NCBI GenBank assembly: GCA_023052935.1
Contig: CM041298.1
Coordinates: 117,322,477 to 117,386,476, forward strand
Direction of reading: 5' to 3'
DNA: 64,000 bases
Source: Piezodorus guildinii
Taxonomy: Eukaryota > Arthropoda > Insecta > Hemiptera > Pentatomidae
The notes under the pieces were generated by a model that was not told the origin of the DNA, searched no databases, and saw only the letters and a program-made list of their open reading frames with translations. Within the stretch, counting starts at the first letter, position 1. The number at the start of each line of letters is the position of its first letter. Made by a program: the position numbers and the translations under genes. Below are positions 10,845-21,107 of the stretch, one piece after another.

Positions 10845-11620
10845 TCGGTTCTACTTTATACCATGCATTTTGCACTTTTTACTATTTTCTAAAAAACGGC
10901 TTTAACGATTTTCTATAAAGTACCTTTAATTTTGTAGATGCTATAAAAATTACTATATTATCTTTTTAACACTGATAAAAAACGGATAAATATAATTTGA
11001 ATCAATACAATATCCAATTCGAGCAGAAAAGATCAAACAAATTTTTATTTTTTCAATTTTTGTGTTTTGGACATTAAAACACTAATATGGACTTATAATA
11101 TACCATTGGAAAGCTAAATATTTTAGAAAAAAATATTCCTTTTTACACAAAATGAAACTAACTGATTGTTGTAGATAATAATATAATAGATTACTTAATA
11201 AAACACATATTTCTATTGAAACTCAATGTAATTAATTCAATAACAAATTATTTTCATATCTTACTGTATTTGTTTGTTTATTTATTTCACGCCCCTTTAT
11301 GCTGCTGTGGCTAATCGGACGATGCTACAATGGGAGCCATAAATTTTGCCTATCAAGGTTTAATTAGGTTAGGGATCTTTAACGAGTACCTGACATCGCA
11401 CAGGCTCGGGACCACCTTTTAACGTCCCTTCGGAAGGACGGAATAACTAAGGATTTTTTACTCCCATTAAAATATCCTAAGCCCACATGCGGGTTTGAAC
11501 CCAGGACCCTTGGGCATATGAGGCTGTTATGCTAGCCACCCTTTCTTCCTCTATTTAAAAATTCTTAAATTGATTTTAACAACGAAGCTAAGTAAAAGTA
11601 GCGTGTTGTGTGCACTAGAT
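10845..11620 (-). repeat. R-family element interrupted by a SINE
   Basis: Matches R from the TACTTTATACCATGCATTTTG block to a degraded 5' end (AACGAAGCTAAGTAAAAGTAGCGTG...CACTAGATTTT). A SINE-2 copy (11272-11544) splits it in the block TCTAACTGTATTT; both halves join correctly when it is removed. Confidence 0.75.
11272..11544 (-). mobile_element. SINE-2, tRNA-derived
   Basis: On the minus strand the head contains a tRNA-like B box (GGTTCAAACCC at ~11496). It continues with the shared body (GGGACGTTAAAAGGTGGTCC..., GATGTCAGGTACTCGTTAAA, GATCCCTAACC) and ends in a (TAAA)-type tail at 11272-11287. Flanks CTTACTGTATTT (11260-11271) and CTTCCTCTATTT (11545-11556) are a 12-bp target duplication with two differences. 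Two other copies are in the window. Confidence 0.8.
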
Positions 11621-11639
11621 TTTTTTTCGATTAAGCGAA

Positions 11640-11933
11640 TAGTAATATAGATTGATAAACTAACGTTAGAAGTTTAAAGATTTTAGAATATATGTTATCT
11701 TATTAACCATGTTGTAAACTGTAAGGCAGAAAAAAAGTAAAGAGAGGACACGCAACCGATTATTGTAGTTAATAAATTCCGTTGTAAGATTATTTAGTTG
11801 GAAACACCTGTTTCCTTCAAAATTCAATATAATCCTTTAGTTTTTACGAGCTAGTCTTATTTTATTTAAAAATTCTAGAATTGATTTTGACTAAGAAGGT
11901 AAGAGAAGTGGTGTATTGCGAGTACCAGACTTT
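11640..11933 (-). repeat. Diverged R-family fragment
   Basis: The 5' third of R, clearly older than other copies: GTTAGAAGTTTAAAGATTTTAG, AGAGAGGACACG, GATTATTGTAGTTAATAA, then GAAGGTAAGAGAAGTGGTGTATTGCGAGTACCAGA. Confidence 0.6.
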
Positions 11934-12530
11934 TATTTGTACCTTCAAACATACTATTGCTATGTTTTTGACCGACTGCTTTTTTAAGACAGCAGTACCT
12001 TCAAAAAATAGCTTACTTGATATCTTTAATCGATATATGTTTATATATAAAATATATTTTGTCAGTGTTCTCTCAAAGTTTGTAGACTACACATGTCTAA
12101 TGAAGACACTATTTTGTCCAAAATTGTAAGTAATTTTATAATAGTATGTTTAATGTAAATCCTAATTTAAAATATCTATGTACTTAATGTATAAGTATTC
12201 ATTGTTCAATGTACTCTTTTCTAACAATAACATCATATATTAATTATTGTATAATAATATTATTGTTCTGTTTTTTTGTTTTTCCTTTGTTAAGGCATGA
12301 TTATGAGAACAATAAATTCTCGAAACGTTGCATAGGTAAAATTGTTTATTCATTGACTGAAACCTGAGAACAACAAAAACTTATATATATATAGACTATA
12401 TTTAATGAAACCATTGGATTTTCTTTCCAAAGGTATCGTGTTTACCGATCCCAGTTAGTGGCATGCAGAGTAAGATTAAATTATACAGGTTTTAATAACT
12501 GACCTTATTATTTAAATTAACGTGAACATA
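11934..12530. other. Unassigned; degenerate hammerhead-like motif at 12293-12336
   Basis: 12294-12336 reads GGC-ATGATTA-T-GAGAA-loop-TTCTC-GAAAC-GTTGC: a 5-bp stem II and GAAAC as in the better motifs at 21560, 35571 and 38307, but the conserved C3 and G8 are changed. 11951-12002 holds a hairpin (GACTGCT...AGCAGTACC) also recognisable near 13826. Possibly a decayed Penelope-like end. Confidence 0.35.
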
Positions 12531-12543
12531 TACAATCTTTTTA

Positions 12544-12871
12544 GGGGAACGGCGTGGTCTAGTGGATAGAGCGCTAGTCTGCTGTGCTCCGGGTCCTGGG
12601 TTCGAATCCCGGCTGTGGCAGAATATTATTTATTCTGTTAATTCAGTCGGGGGCGATCCTAGGGAATGGAGACCCTCCTGGGGCGGACCCAGCCTCTATA
12701 AAGCGGGTACCCAAATTAATTGGGAAAAAACCTGGCGGCTGAGCGCGATTAAGGCGTAATTATCTCATTGCACTGCCGTTGGCATTGAAACAGTATGAAT
12801 CTCTATATGTACTGAGCCCAAGACCCTCCATGGGTTGTAGTGGTACAGTACATTTTTTTTTTTTTTTTTTT
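12544..12871 (+). mobile_element. SINE-1, tRNA-derived, with perfect 13-bp target duplication
   Basis: A 328-bp SINE flanked by TACAATCTTTTTA at 12531-12543 and 12872-12884. The tRNA-like head has an A box (TGGTCTAGTGGA at ~12555) and a B box (GGTTCGAATCC at ~12599), expected to act as an internal pol III promoter. The body continues to TATATGTACTGAGCCC and CATGGGTTGTAGTGGTACAG. The 3' end is a T-run of ~20, not an A-run, on the promoter strand. Relatives: 40541 (+), 56640 (-), and a 3' scrap at 17640. Confidence 0.9.
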
Positions 12872-12884
12872 TACAATCTTTTTA

Positions 12885-13860
12885 CAGAATGCCTTAGAAT
12901 ACTGAGGGACATTATAGTTAACCTTGCCATACAATACCGATACAACAAAGAACAAAGAAATACCTTTAAAACAGTCGGCTGGCGAAGGGGGAATCAGTCA
13001 TAGGCGTCCCTTCTAGGCTTTATCCTTCAGCTGCTCTCTGATCTCCGACGGACCTCTCGATCTCTGGTTCTTCTCTTCTCGTGTATGGAACCTGACTCTC
13101 CTCTTGCTGGACTTAGACTCGTGGCTGGAATAAGACTGCACTTTGAATCTTTTCTCTCATCCTCGTCACCTCTGGTGAGGCTGATATGGGAAGTGGTTGG
13201 CGGTACAGCCTTTGTGATCTTATTTCTATCTTTCGACCACCTTTAATATTCTTATCGGCTGCCGCTGGGGGAAACTACCAGGGGTCTCTGGTTTCCCAGA
13301 CCGATGGGGAAACAGGGAGGTAAACACCTTTTGAACTTTCGCAGGCCTATTCATGTTTATTTAATATAAATATTATACAATGATTAATCTAAACCCCTTA
13401 GTATCCCCAATACATAACACTATTGATTTGACTTCATTAATAGTCTCTGTTATGTCGTATGATTCTTCAAAAAAAAAATTACTCTTTGATATGTAAATAA
13501 CGCTTCCACAAACGACTTCCGGTATAAAAGACCATAGGGTTCGATATTAACCTTTTACTGAAATAAATTGTTAATTTACTTGCAAAACCTTACAAAGAGA
13601 AGACAATGGCTCTAATAAAACCTCACATCTTCATTGACTCTCGAAGCAAACGAATATTCATGATTTCCCAAGAAGCCCTCTCAGACTTTCGTTTATTAAA
13701 TGTTTAGAAACCATCTTTATCCAATGCCCTTTCATTGATTTTATTACCATATCTTTTTCAATTATTTTATGTCTGATTGGAATTTCAATGAAAAAATATA
13801 CGATGTTGCATATTGCGATGTTTTTGGGCGACTGTTTTTCTAGAGCAGTGTCAGCTCCAT
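12885..13860. other. Unassigned; GC-richer block 12960-13330
   Basis: 12960-13330 is distinctly less AT-rich than its surroundings (for example TCCGACGGACCTCTCGATCT and CCGATGGGGAAACAGGGAGG). It has frames with a few stops and no motif I recognise; it could be a LINE 5' UTR or an old coding relic. 13340-13860 is AT-rich without a recognisable feature. Confidence 0.35.
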
Positions 13861-13879
13861 TCACTGCATTTATTAATAT

Positions 13880-14730
13880 ATTTTATGTCTCCCATATTCC
13901 AGCTAAGGCACAGAAACCTCCACCCCACCAGATATTTCCTATTAGCCTTCGCTGACGACCTCATCCTGCTAGCTGACAATGATCGAGACCTCCAACATAA
14001 CATGAATGTCATACAAGAGGAATTATCAAAATAAAGATGAAGATTAATCCGGGGAAGACTAAATGCATGAGAATTGGAAAGAAACCCCGAAGGATAATGA
14101 GAGTACTACAGGTTGGAGGACAGATATTAGAGCAGGTTGAAAATTTCAAATATCTGGGAGCTCATCTTAATGAGAATGGCTACATAGACGAAGAAGTGGC
14201 CCAAAGAATTGGAGCGGCAGGGAGGATGTTCTTCATGATAAGGCGAGGTTTGCTGAGGAGAAGAGAGGTGTCAAAGCGGACCAAATTAGCCGTATATGAA
14301 TCGACATTTCTTCCTATCCTATCGTACTCCTCAGGATCGTGGACTCTTACCTCAAAACATAAGAGCCAAATCCAGGCCATGGAAATGAGGCCGGAAAATA
14401 GAGACAAAGACACGGAGAGATAGGACCCGAAACGTCACTATACGGGCTAACCTTGGTGTCAAACCGGCGTAGACCGTTCTAGAGGAACACAAACTGAGGT
14501 GGTTTGGACATCTTCTAAGGATGGACCCGGAAAGAAGTGCCAGGAAGACGTACGAAAAAGACCTAGAGGAAGACCTCGCATCTCCTGGGAGGACGGTGTA
14601 AAGGAAGCATGCAGGAGGCGCGGGATAGACTGGAGTTGGCACAACAAAGAGACATATGGTCCAGACTCTACAGGCAGGATCCTCACACCGAACTGCGGTA
14701 GAAGAGGAAACAATTATGATGATGATGACT
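13880..14730 (+). mobile_element. 5'-truncated RTE-type LINE (family G) with ATG-repeat tail
   Basis: Encodes, over three frames, the end of a LINE reverse transcriptase: catalytic FADD in LLAFADDLILLADN (~13948); NPGKTKCMRIG; the thumb FKYLGAHLNENG; LAVYESTFLPILSY; GRPRISWEDGVKEACRRRGIDW near the end. A stop at 14032 and further breaks near 14421 and 14499 show it is dead. The 3' end is a short ATG/ATGATG tail at 14715-14729. No target duplication was identified. Confidence 0.8.
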
Positions 14731-14890
14731 TTATGTCTCTCATTTATATGTATCTATTGATTGGATACTTATCTAAAAGTTACGTGTTTAATAATCCACT
14801 ATCATACCTGGAGAATGAAGGCTGTAAAATTGTGAGAGTCTAAATACCTCTAGCTTAAAGACTAAAGCCCTATAAAATATGACTAACCTC

Positions 14891-15112
14891 GAGACTATTT
14901 TAAGGTAGACTAACACGAGGATCAGCATTCATTTTTTCCCGGCATTTTCATTCGCTTTTCCGGTTCTATCTCATGAACGAAACAGTGGATTTTCACCATG
15001 TCGACTGTTTTGAAGTAGACTAATACGAGAATCTAAATATACTTCCCCTCGAATTTCCACTCACTTTTCCGGCAATCTCTCTCACGGACGGATCGATGGA
15101 TTTTCACTATGT
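14891..15112. repeat. Diverged tandem duplication, unit ~110 bp
   Basis: 14891-15001 and 15002-15112 share GACT.TTTT.A.GTAGACTAA.ACGAG at the start, CACTTTTCCGG-type blocks in the middle and GTGGATTTTCACCATGTC / ATGGATTTTCACTATGTC at the end. Confidence 0.7.
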
Positions 15113-15130
15113 CGAATATTTGTTTGCTAT

Positions 15131-15213
15131 TTTGAGCGAATTGAATAGAACAAGAAACTTTATTCTGGGACAATCTCCCTTTAGAATAACGTTTATGAAC
15201 ATTACATTTCGGC
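15131..15213 (-). mobile_element. 3' end scrap of CR1-like LINE family D
   Basis: GAATAGAAC..., then TTTATTCTGGGACAATCTCCCT and TAGAATAACGTTTATGAAC match the 3' ends of the CR1-like copies at 27303 and 30570. Only ~80 bp remain. Confidence 0.6.
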
Positions 15214-15330
15214 TTTAATGCCATCTTCTGGTGCTAGAACAATTTTTATCTTACTGTAAATGGATACTTATACCCAGAAGCCTCCTGTCTTAATTAAGAA
15301 CCGAAATAACACCGAAACCTAAAGTTATAC

Positions 15331-15501
15331 CGTATTGTCCGCTGCTATAGTAAGTTCACTCAGTCTCTACTCTTCTTGGTACCTATGACGCAGCTGGTTG
15401 TCTCGCAATGTCATCCGTATTGTCCGCTGCTCTAGTAAGTTCACTCAGTCTCTACTTTTCTTGGTACCTATGACGCAGCTGGTTGTCTCGCAATGTCATC
15501 C
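15331..15501. repeat. Tandem duplication, unit 85 bp
   Basis: 15331-15415 and 15416-15500 are almost identical (both start CGTATTGTCCGCTGCT and end TCTCGCAATGTCATC), with two substitutions seen. A recent local duplication. The flanks are unassigned. Confidence 0.9.
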
Positions 15502-15611
15502 GCATATGAATGGCATTACTTGGCTTAAAGTTTTTAAGATTATAATGTTAATAATTTACATAAGTATCAATGTAGCCAAGTTTATGTATTTTATTTTTAA
15601 TTATTTTATTT

Positions 15612-16269
15612 TATTTAAATTATATTTTATTGAAATTTACAACTGTATACAACAATACATCAAGTAAATATGCGGATAAAGATATGTACATGAAGAACGT
15701 GAAGAGAAACTGCCCATTGGCAGCACTCTAGTAATCAATCTAAACAAGAAGGTCTCGAGGCCATCTTCTCTTCAGACGCCTCGGTGGATTATCAGGGATT
15801 GTAGAGGAAGCAAGGATTGAAACTAGTGGATTAGAGTGAGAATGGAGATTGTCATGGAAGGAATGATGCCTGTAGGAATGATGTACGGGCCAAATCGGCT
15901 ACATACGGAACTTGGAGGTCTTTATGAATGATTTTGTTCGTGACAAAGTAAGGAGCGTTGAGGATTTTACGAAGGATTTTGGATTGTAAGGATTGGATAC
16001 GGGAAGCATTGGATGGTTTAGTAGAGCCCCATAGCTCAACTCCGTAGGTCCAGATAGGCCTTATGATCGTCATGTAAATGAGTCTTTTGTAGTTAAGTGA
16101 AAGGTTAGAACGTCTGTCTAGTAAGTATTGGAGTAGCCGAAAATGTCGAGCAGTTTCTTGTCTTTTCAGTCTTGTATGCGGATTCCATGTAAGGCGTTTG
16201 TCAAGCAGAAATCCTAAATAGCGGATCTGTTCAACCGGGACAAGCGGAATATCATTAAAGGAAACTGTA
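15612..16269 (-). mobile_element. 5'-truncated jockey-type LINE (family A)
   Basis: On minus it encodes the jockey ORF2 C-terminus from VSFNDIPLVPVEQIRYLGF through WNPHTRLKRQETAR to IRPIWTYGVELWGSTKPSNAS, SKILRKILNAPYFVTN and PYVADLART. A short duplication near 15860 (TGATGCCTGTAGGAATGATG) breaks the frame. The 3' end is A/T-rich at the left. The catalytic core is absent. Confidence 0.85.
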
Positions 16270-16449
16270 TGGTACTTTTAATTAATTTTTATTTTTGTTT
16301 AAATTTAGTTGTTAACTTATTTAAACATTTCATTTACATATTCTTTTCATGTTCTAAATGCGGGCTGGCTTCTTTCTAATAAACCTAAATACTTATTTCT
16401 CTTTGTATATGGCATATTGTATTATGTTTTACTTTGTAAATAATAATAT

Positions 16450-17465
16450 TGGTACCCAGGACTGCTTTACAAGCTCCGTAAATTCCTCCCTCCTACATAA
16501 TACCTCATTATCAAGTCCTACCTCTCTGAAAAATCCTTCAAAATAAACCACAATAGTTCCTATTCGTCCCTATTTACTCAGTCTGCTGGTATTCCTCAAG
16601 GCATCCTAGGACCCATTGTTTTTATACAGTCTATACAGCTGATATCCCAACCCATCCTAACACCTTCCTTTCTACCTATGCTGATGACACTTGTGTGTTA
16701 TCAGTCAATAATGATCCTACTATTGCCTCTCAAACTCTTCAATCCCACATCAGAGACCTTGAGGTATAGTGTCAGAACTGGAGAATCAGAATCAATTCCA
16801 ACAAATACCACCAAAGTACCTTTACCCTTCGTCGTATGCCTATGACATCCTGCCTAACAGTGTCCTTTAATAATATTCCGCTTGTCTCGGTTGAGCAGAT
16901 ACGCTATCTAGGACTCCTACTTGACAAACGTCTAGCTTGGAATCCGCACACTAGACGGAAACGACAAGAAACTGCCCGCCGCTTTCGCTTACTTCAACAC
17001 TTACTGGACAGACTCTATAACCTTTCACTTAACTACAAAAGGCCTATCTGAACGTAAGGAGTTGAGCTTTGGGACTCGACTAAACCATCAAATTCTTCCC
17101 GTATTCAATCCTTACAATCCAACATCCTTCGAAAAATCCTCAATGCTCCTTACTTTGTCACCAAAAAACTCATCCACAAAGACCTTAATGTTTCATATGT
17201 TGCTGATTTGGCCCGTACGATGTATCAATCCTTCCATGACAAACTCCACTTCCACTTTGACCCACTAGTTTCCATCCTTGCTTCCTGTTCCATTCCTGAC
17301 AATCCTCCGAGGCGTCTGAAAAGAAGATGGCCTGGAGAGCTTCTAGCTTAGATTACCTAGTAAAGTGCTGCCAATGGGCATATTCTACTCATGTCTTTTG
17401 ATGTATACTATCCGCTAATTTACTTGATGTATTAACTAATACAGTTGTAAATTTCAAAAAATAAA
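16450..17465 (+). mobile_element. 5'-truncated jockey-type LINE (family A), includes RT core
   Basis: Retains more than most A copies. LSEKSFKI..., motif B-like AGIPQGILGP (~16580), catalytic YADDT (~16678), NWRIRINSNK, then QIRYLGLLLDKRLAWNPHTRRKRQETARRF and the C-terminal IHKDLNVSYVADLAR..NPPRRLKRRWP. The frame is broken several times, including near 16620 and 17050. The tail ends ACAGTTGTAAATTTCAAAAAATAAA. Nothing recognisable lies between 16270 and 16450. Confidence 0.8.
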
Positions 17466-17639
17466 TTTTTTTAACAATTATAATAATAATATTTATAGCT
17501 TGGATGCATAGGTAAGTTATTAGTTCGATAACTTATTGGATTTAGAGTAGTTTAGGATGCGTGAATCCCTATACTTTCTCTCCCCAGAAACAATAAAATT
17601 GGATCCACCCGTGAGATAAACAAGGCTTTGTTGTTCGAT

Positions 17640-17715
17640 CTGGGAGCTATGAAACAGTACGAATGATGAGTATGTACTAAACAAAAGATCCTAAATGGGT
17701 TGCAGAATGTAAAAA
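17640..17715 (+). mobile_element. SINE-1 3' scrap
   Basis: TATGAAACAGTACGAAT, GTATGTACT and AAATGGGTTGCAGAATGT follow the 3' body of the SINE at 12544 and end in an A-run. The head is missing. Confidence 0.5.
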
Positions 17716-17744
17716 AAAAATAGTAATAGATTTTTTGTCACATT

Positions 17745-18420
17745 ATTTATATATAATAGCATCATTTATGTATATATGATAGCACTACAATCGTAATCAT
17801 GTTCGAATTCGTGTACTAACCGGAAATATACGTTAGGAAGTCCCCTGAGTCCAAATGACCAAGTCCCGAGAAACGATCTGTGTGTATGTTCAATAATGAC
17901 GATAAGCATAGCTCAATGACGATAAGTTGTATTAAATGTAATTTCATGTTTTAGAAGGAAACATTATGGATAGAAATTATGCCTGAGATGTTACATTTTT
18001 TTTCTTTTTTTTTAATCAAATTCGGCCTATCATCAAAAAGAGATAATTTTTTCCAGGCATTTTTACCTCCCAAAAAATTAAGCATATGATCTTATATCTT
18101 TTGAAATTCGCCACAAAAATACAAGTCCATTACAACGATCATCGTAAACACCTATACGTTGGTATCACCTGGTTAGTTTTAAAATGGAGGCCGATTAAAA
18201 GCGATGAAAAAATTGTATATAAATTGTAATTTCTTCTCATAAATCCAATCAATCAAAATACCATTTGATAAAGTATTACATTTTGGACCAAATGAAAAAA
18301 GAAATCATTGAAATTGGTTAACAACTAGCTTAGATATTGAGTTTTGAAATCAGCGGTAGTTTATGATATGATGCTTTGAATTAGTGTTTTTCATATTACT
18401 TAATTGCATCAACAGCCATT
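17745..18420 (-). repeat. Old, diverged R-family element
   Basis: Recognisable blocks in order: ATCGTAATCATGTTCGAATTC, AACCGGAAATATACG, CCCCTGAGTCCAAATGACCAAGTCCCG, then CTGAGATGTTACA and TTGGCCTATCA-like blocks. Both terminal repeats have decayed, so the edges are approximate. Confidence 0.5.
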
Positions 18421-19127
18421 TAAACAGTTATACCCTAATATTGTTATTTGGAAATAATAAACCATTGTGTAATAATTTGCAGCGTTTTTGTTTTATTTAA
18501 CATTCTTACTTACTATTGCATGTATTCCCTTTGCAATAAGACCATTAGATATAACCTAATACCCTTACAATTCGGAATAGAAGAAGATATCCCCTAAGAA
18601 AGTTTACGACAGACTTTAGTGATCCAACAAGATCGAAGATTGGCAGACATTAAGTCGGATCCTCACAGTTATAAATTCTGATTCCTGTAATAGGATCGAC
18701 GATTCGGTCGTAGCATAATCCACCGAGTTTATATTTTACGATGAGCCCTGCGGCTCGTAATAAAGAATTCATTATTTATGCAAAACGGGAGTTTATACGT
18801 TGCCTTTTTAATGAGGCTATTACCAGACTTTTTTTACAGCCGCTGGTAGCCTAAATTGGATTTTTCCCCGCCCTATTGTGGATATTATGATTGAACTGTT
18901 AATACCCACCACCCACTGTCAACAGCTTTTTCGATAATGGGATATTTATAAATAATAGCTTTTCATTTAGGGGATGGAAAGGAAAGAGGGGGAAGTAAAA
19001 ATTAAATGAATTGTCCTGGTGTTTTGTATATCTTGTAGATTTGTTTTTTTATGCTGGTTGCTGTATTAAGATGGTTTTTAGTTGTATTCGGTTTTTACTG
19101 CTTGTAATGAGTTATAAACAGGAAAAA
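18421..19127. other. Unassigned, low-copy sequence
   Basis: No match to other repeats in the window. 18540-18960 is less AT-rich and has short open stretches, none with a recognisable domain. Possible single-copy DNA. Confidence 0.35.
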
Positions 19128-19240
19128 AATCTTGTGCGCGTAACACTGGACATTCAATTACCTCGGTTAATACAATTATTTTAAGAACTATAAAATAGAT
19201 TTAATTTTTTATCTAAATATTTCTATTCACATCTGTCATT
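19128..19240 (+). repeat. R-family 5' end fragment
   Basis: ATCTTGTGCGCGTAACACTGG, ATTCAATTACCTCGGTTAAT and TATCTAAATATTTCTATTC match the 5' end of R in diverged form. Confidence 0.45.
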
Positions 19241-19485
19241 ATGGACATGAATGCTATAGGATAGGTCTGTAGGTTATCGAATGACGACTATCGAATGATT
19301 TATGTTCCAACTACTGCAGAAAAACCACACCTTTTCAATTTTTGACCTGTTTGTGAATATTAACTGATTTTTTTTTTTTTAAACCGCAGTGTATTCTGTG
19401 AAGTAATTAGGTGTTATATATAGATGTCTATGATTTTTAGATAGATTAACTAAAATAATGAACAACAATAATTATATAAATAAAA

Positions 19486-20404
19486 AATCTGGCTTTCACT
19501 TACCTACGTTTTTTAAATCGATAAAAGAATTTTCAAAAACAGTTAGAGATAAAAATGAGTGAAACTATTAAAGAGATAATTAGATTGAATTTCTATAAAA
19601 ACATGTGTTTTATTAAAAAATCTATTATACACGTACTATTATCTAAAATATGTAGTTAGTTTCATCGGCCTTTCATCACTCTCTATTAACTTCTAAAAGC
19701 TTGTGTATAAGATTATATTTTTTCTAAAATCTTTAGCTTTCCAACGGTATATCATATATGTATATTACTATTCTTATGCTCAAAAACAAAAAAATTGGAT
19801 TGAAAAAATCTTTATTCAGTTTTCTCTTTTAGTTGGATATCGAATTCGTTCAACTTATATATTTACCTCTTTTTTATCGATGATAACAAGATGACAGCGA
19901 TATTTTGATAGAATGTACAAAATTAAAGGTACTTTAGAGAAAAAAAAATTAAAATATCGCCATTTAAGTCCTTTAAAACTACTTCAATCAGAATGAAACC
20001 TACATGATGTTATATGATTATATAAAACCTACATGATATTATAGCCTATTAAATTTTACATTTATATAGCGAGTTTAGTCAAAATCGTTTGAGCCGTTTT
20101 CGATAAAATCGTATCAAGGTGCAAAATGCATGGTATAATGTGGCTCTTCTGGTTAGCTGATTTTGATGAAAAAGTTTTTGTCTCTTAGCATCATGAAATT
20201 TCAGTTTCATAGGACTTTTCGTTTACGCGCGGGAGTTACTACACATACACACAGATCTTTTTGTGGGACTTGGTCATTTGGACTCAGGAGACCCTAAAAC
20301 GCGTATTTCCGTTGAAAACTGGAATTCGAAAATTTTCACGATCGTAATCATTTCCCTTACAATATATATATTCCATTATTCCATATATAGATATGTGAAA
20401 GTAA
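19486..20404 (+). repeat. R-family element, nearly complete
   Basis: Starts AAATCTGG then directly CTTTCACTTACCTACG, so the CACACGA segment of the 5' tip is missing. It runs through all internal blocks to ATATATAGATATGTGAAAGT. The microsatellite site is ACACATACACAC (~20240). A small local duplication (ACCTACATGAT) sits at 20009-20036. Confidence 0.75.
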
Positions 20405-20559
20405 ACAATTCTAAGTAAAAGAGTGAATGCTAATGTGAATATTAATATAGGGAAATTATTCACTGTCAGTTTTGGTTCTTTTCCCGTTGAATCTGAAACT
20501 TACAAACTCAATTGTGATAACTGATCATGTGTAACAGGTCATTAAGTCTGCAAATTTCG

Positions 20560-21062
20560 TTCTTCTGGGCTCACCGTTTCGACATTTTTTCTCAATCGGT
20601 TTTCGGTAACTGGATATGACCGGATCAGATGAAACTAAAAGTATTGTCAATAAATCTGTATTCGTTGATATTCTGGATATTTTTCGAGGGTTCCGTTCTC
20701 TAAATCGTCTATAATCTTTGTTTCGGGCTTTTTGAGCTTTTCAGTCAACTGTCTAATAGGTGCCAAGTGATTTTGAACAATACGGGCACTAAGATCAACT
20801 ATTTTATGTACAGTTGGTGGCATTTCATACCATGAATCAAGATTTATGTAGAGGTTTTAGTCTCAGAGACGTATCTTTCATACTTAGGTGTATCAATTTC
20901 GTATCCAGGCGAGAGGGCCTGGAGAATAGCTCCGAACCTTCTAATGAGATTGTGGACTAACTCAGTGATGGAAGCACTTTCACAAAAGTGCTTAAAAAAC
21001 CTCCTTGCTGTGTTCCCATCCTTCGTATTGCCGGAACCTTCTTTTGGTTGGTCAACATGCAA
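20560..21062 (-). pseudogene. Coding relic of unknown, possibly transposon-associated protein
   Basis: The minus strand has an open stretch from 21062 to 20844 (72 residues: DQPKEGSGNTKDGNTARRFFKHF..., ITELVHNLIRRFGAILQALSPGYEIDT). It continues in other frames with LAPIRQLTEKLKKPETK and similar text to about 20640. The NTARRFF / LIRRF..IL..LSSGYEI pattern reminds me of a protein seen many times in insect genomes next to mobile elements, but I cannot name the family and no catalytic motif is visible. Stops and frame changes make it a pseudogene. It lies just outside the inverted repeats starting at 21108. Confidence 0.35.
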
Positions 21063-21107
21063 CCTTAATTTACTTATTAATAGTGAAGTTTATTTGACCA
21101 TTGAGAA

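Noticed and set aside
12544..12620. A functional tRNA gene
   Set aside because: A and B boxes are present, but a proper acceptor stem and cloverleaf do not close, and the unit continues as a repeated 328-bp SINE with target duplication.
18540..18960. Possible host exon
   Set aside because: Composition differs, but no open frame with domain motif or paired splice signals could be supported.
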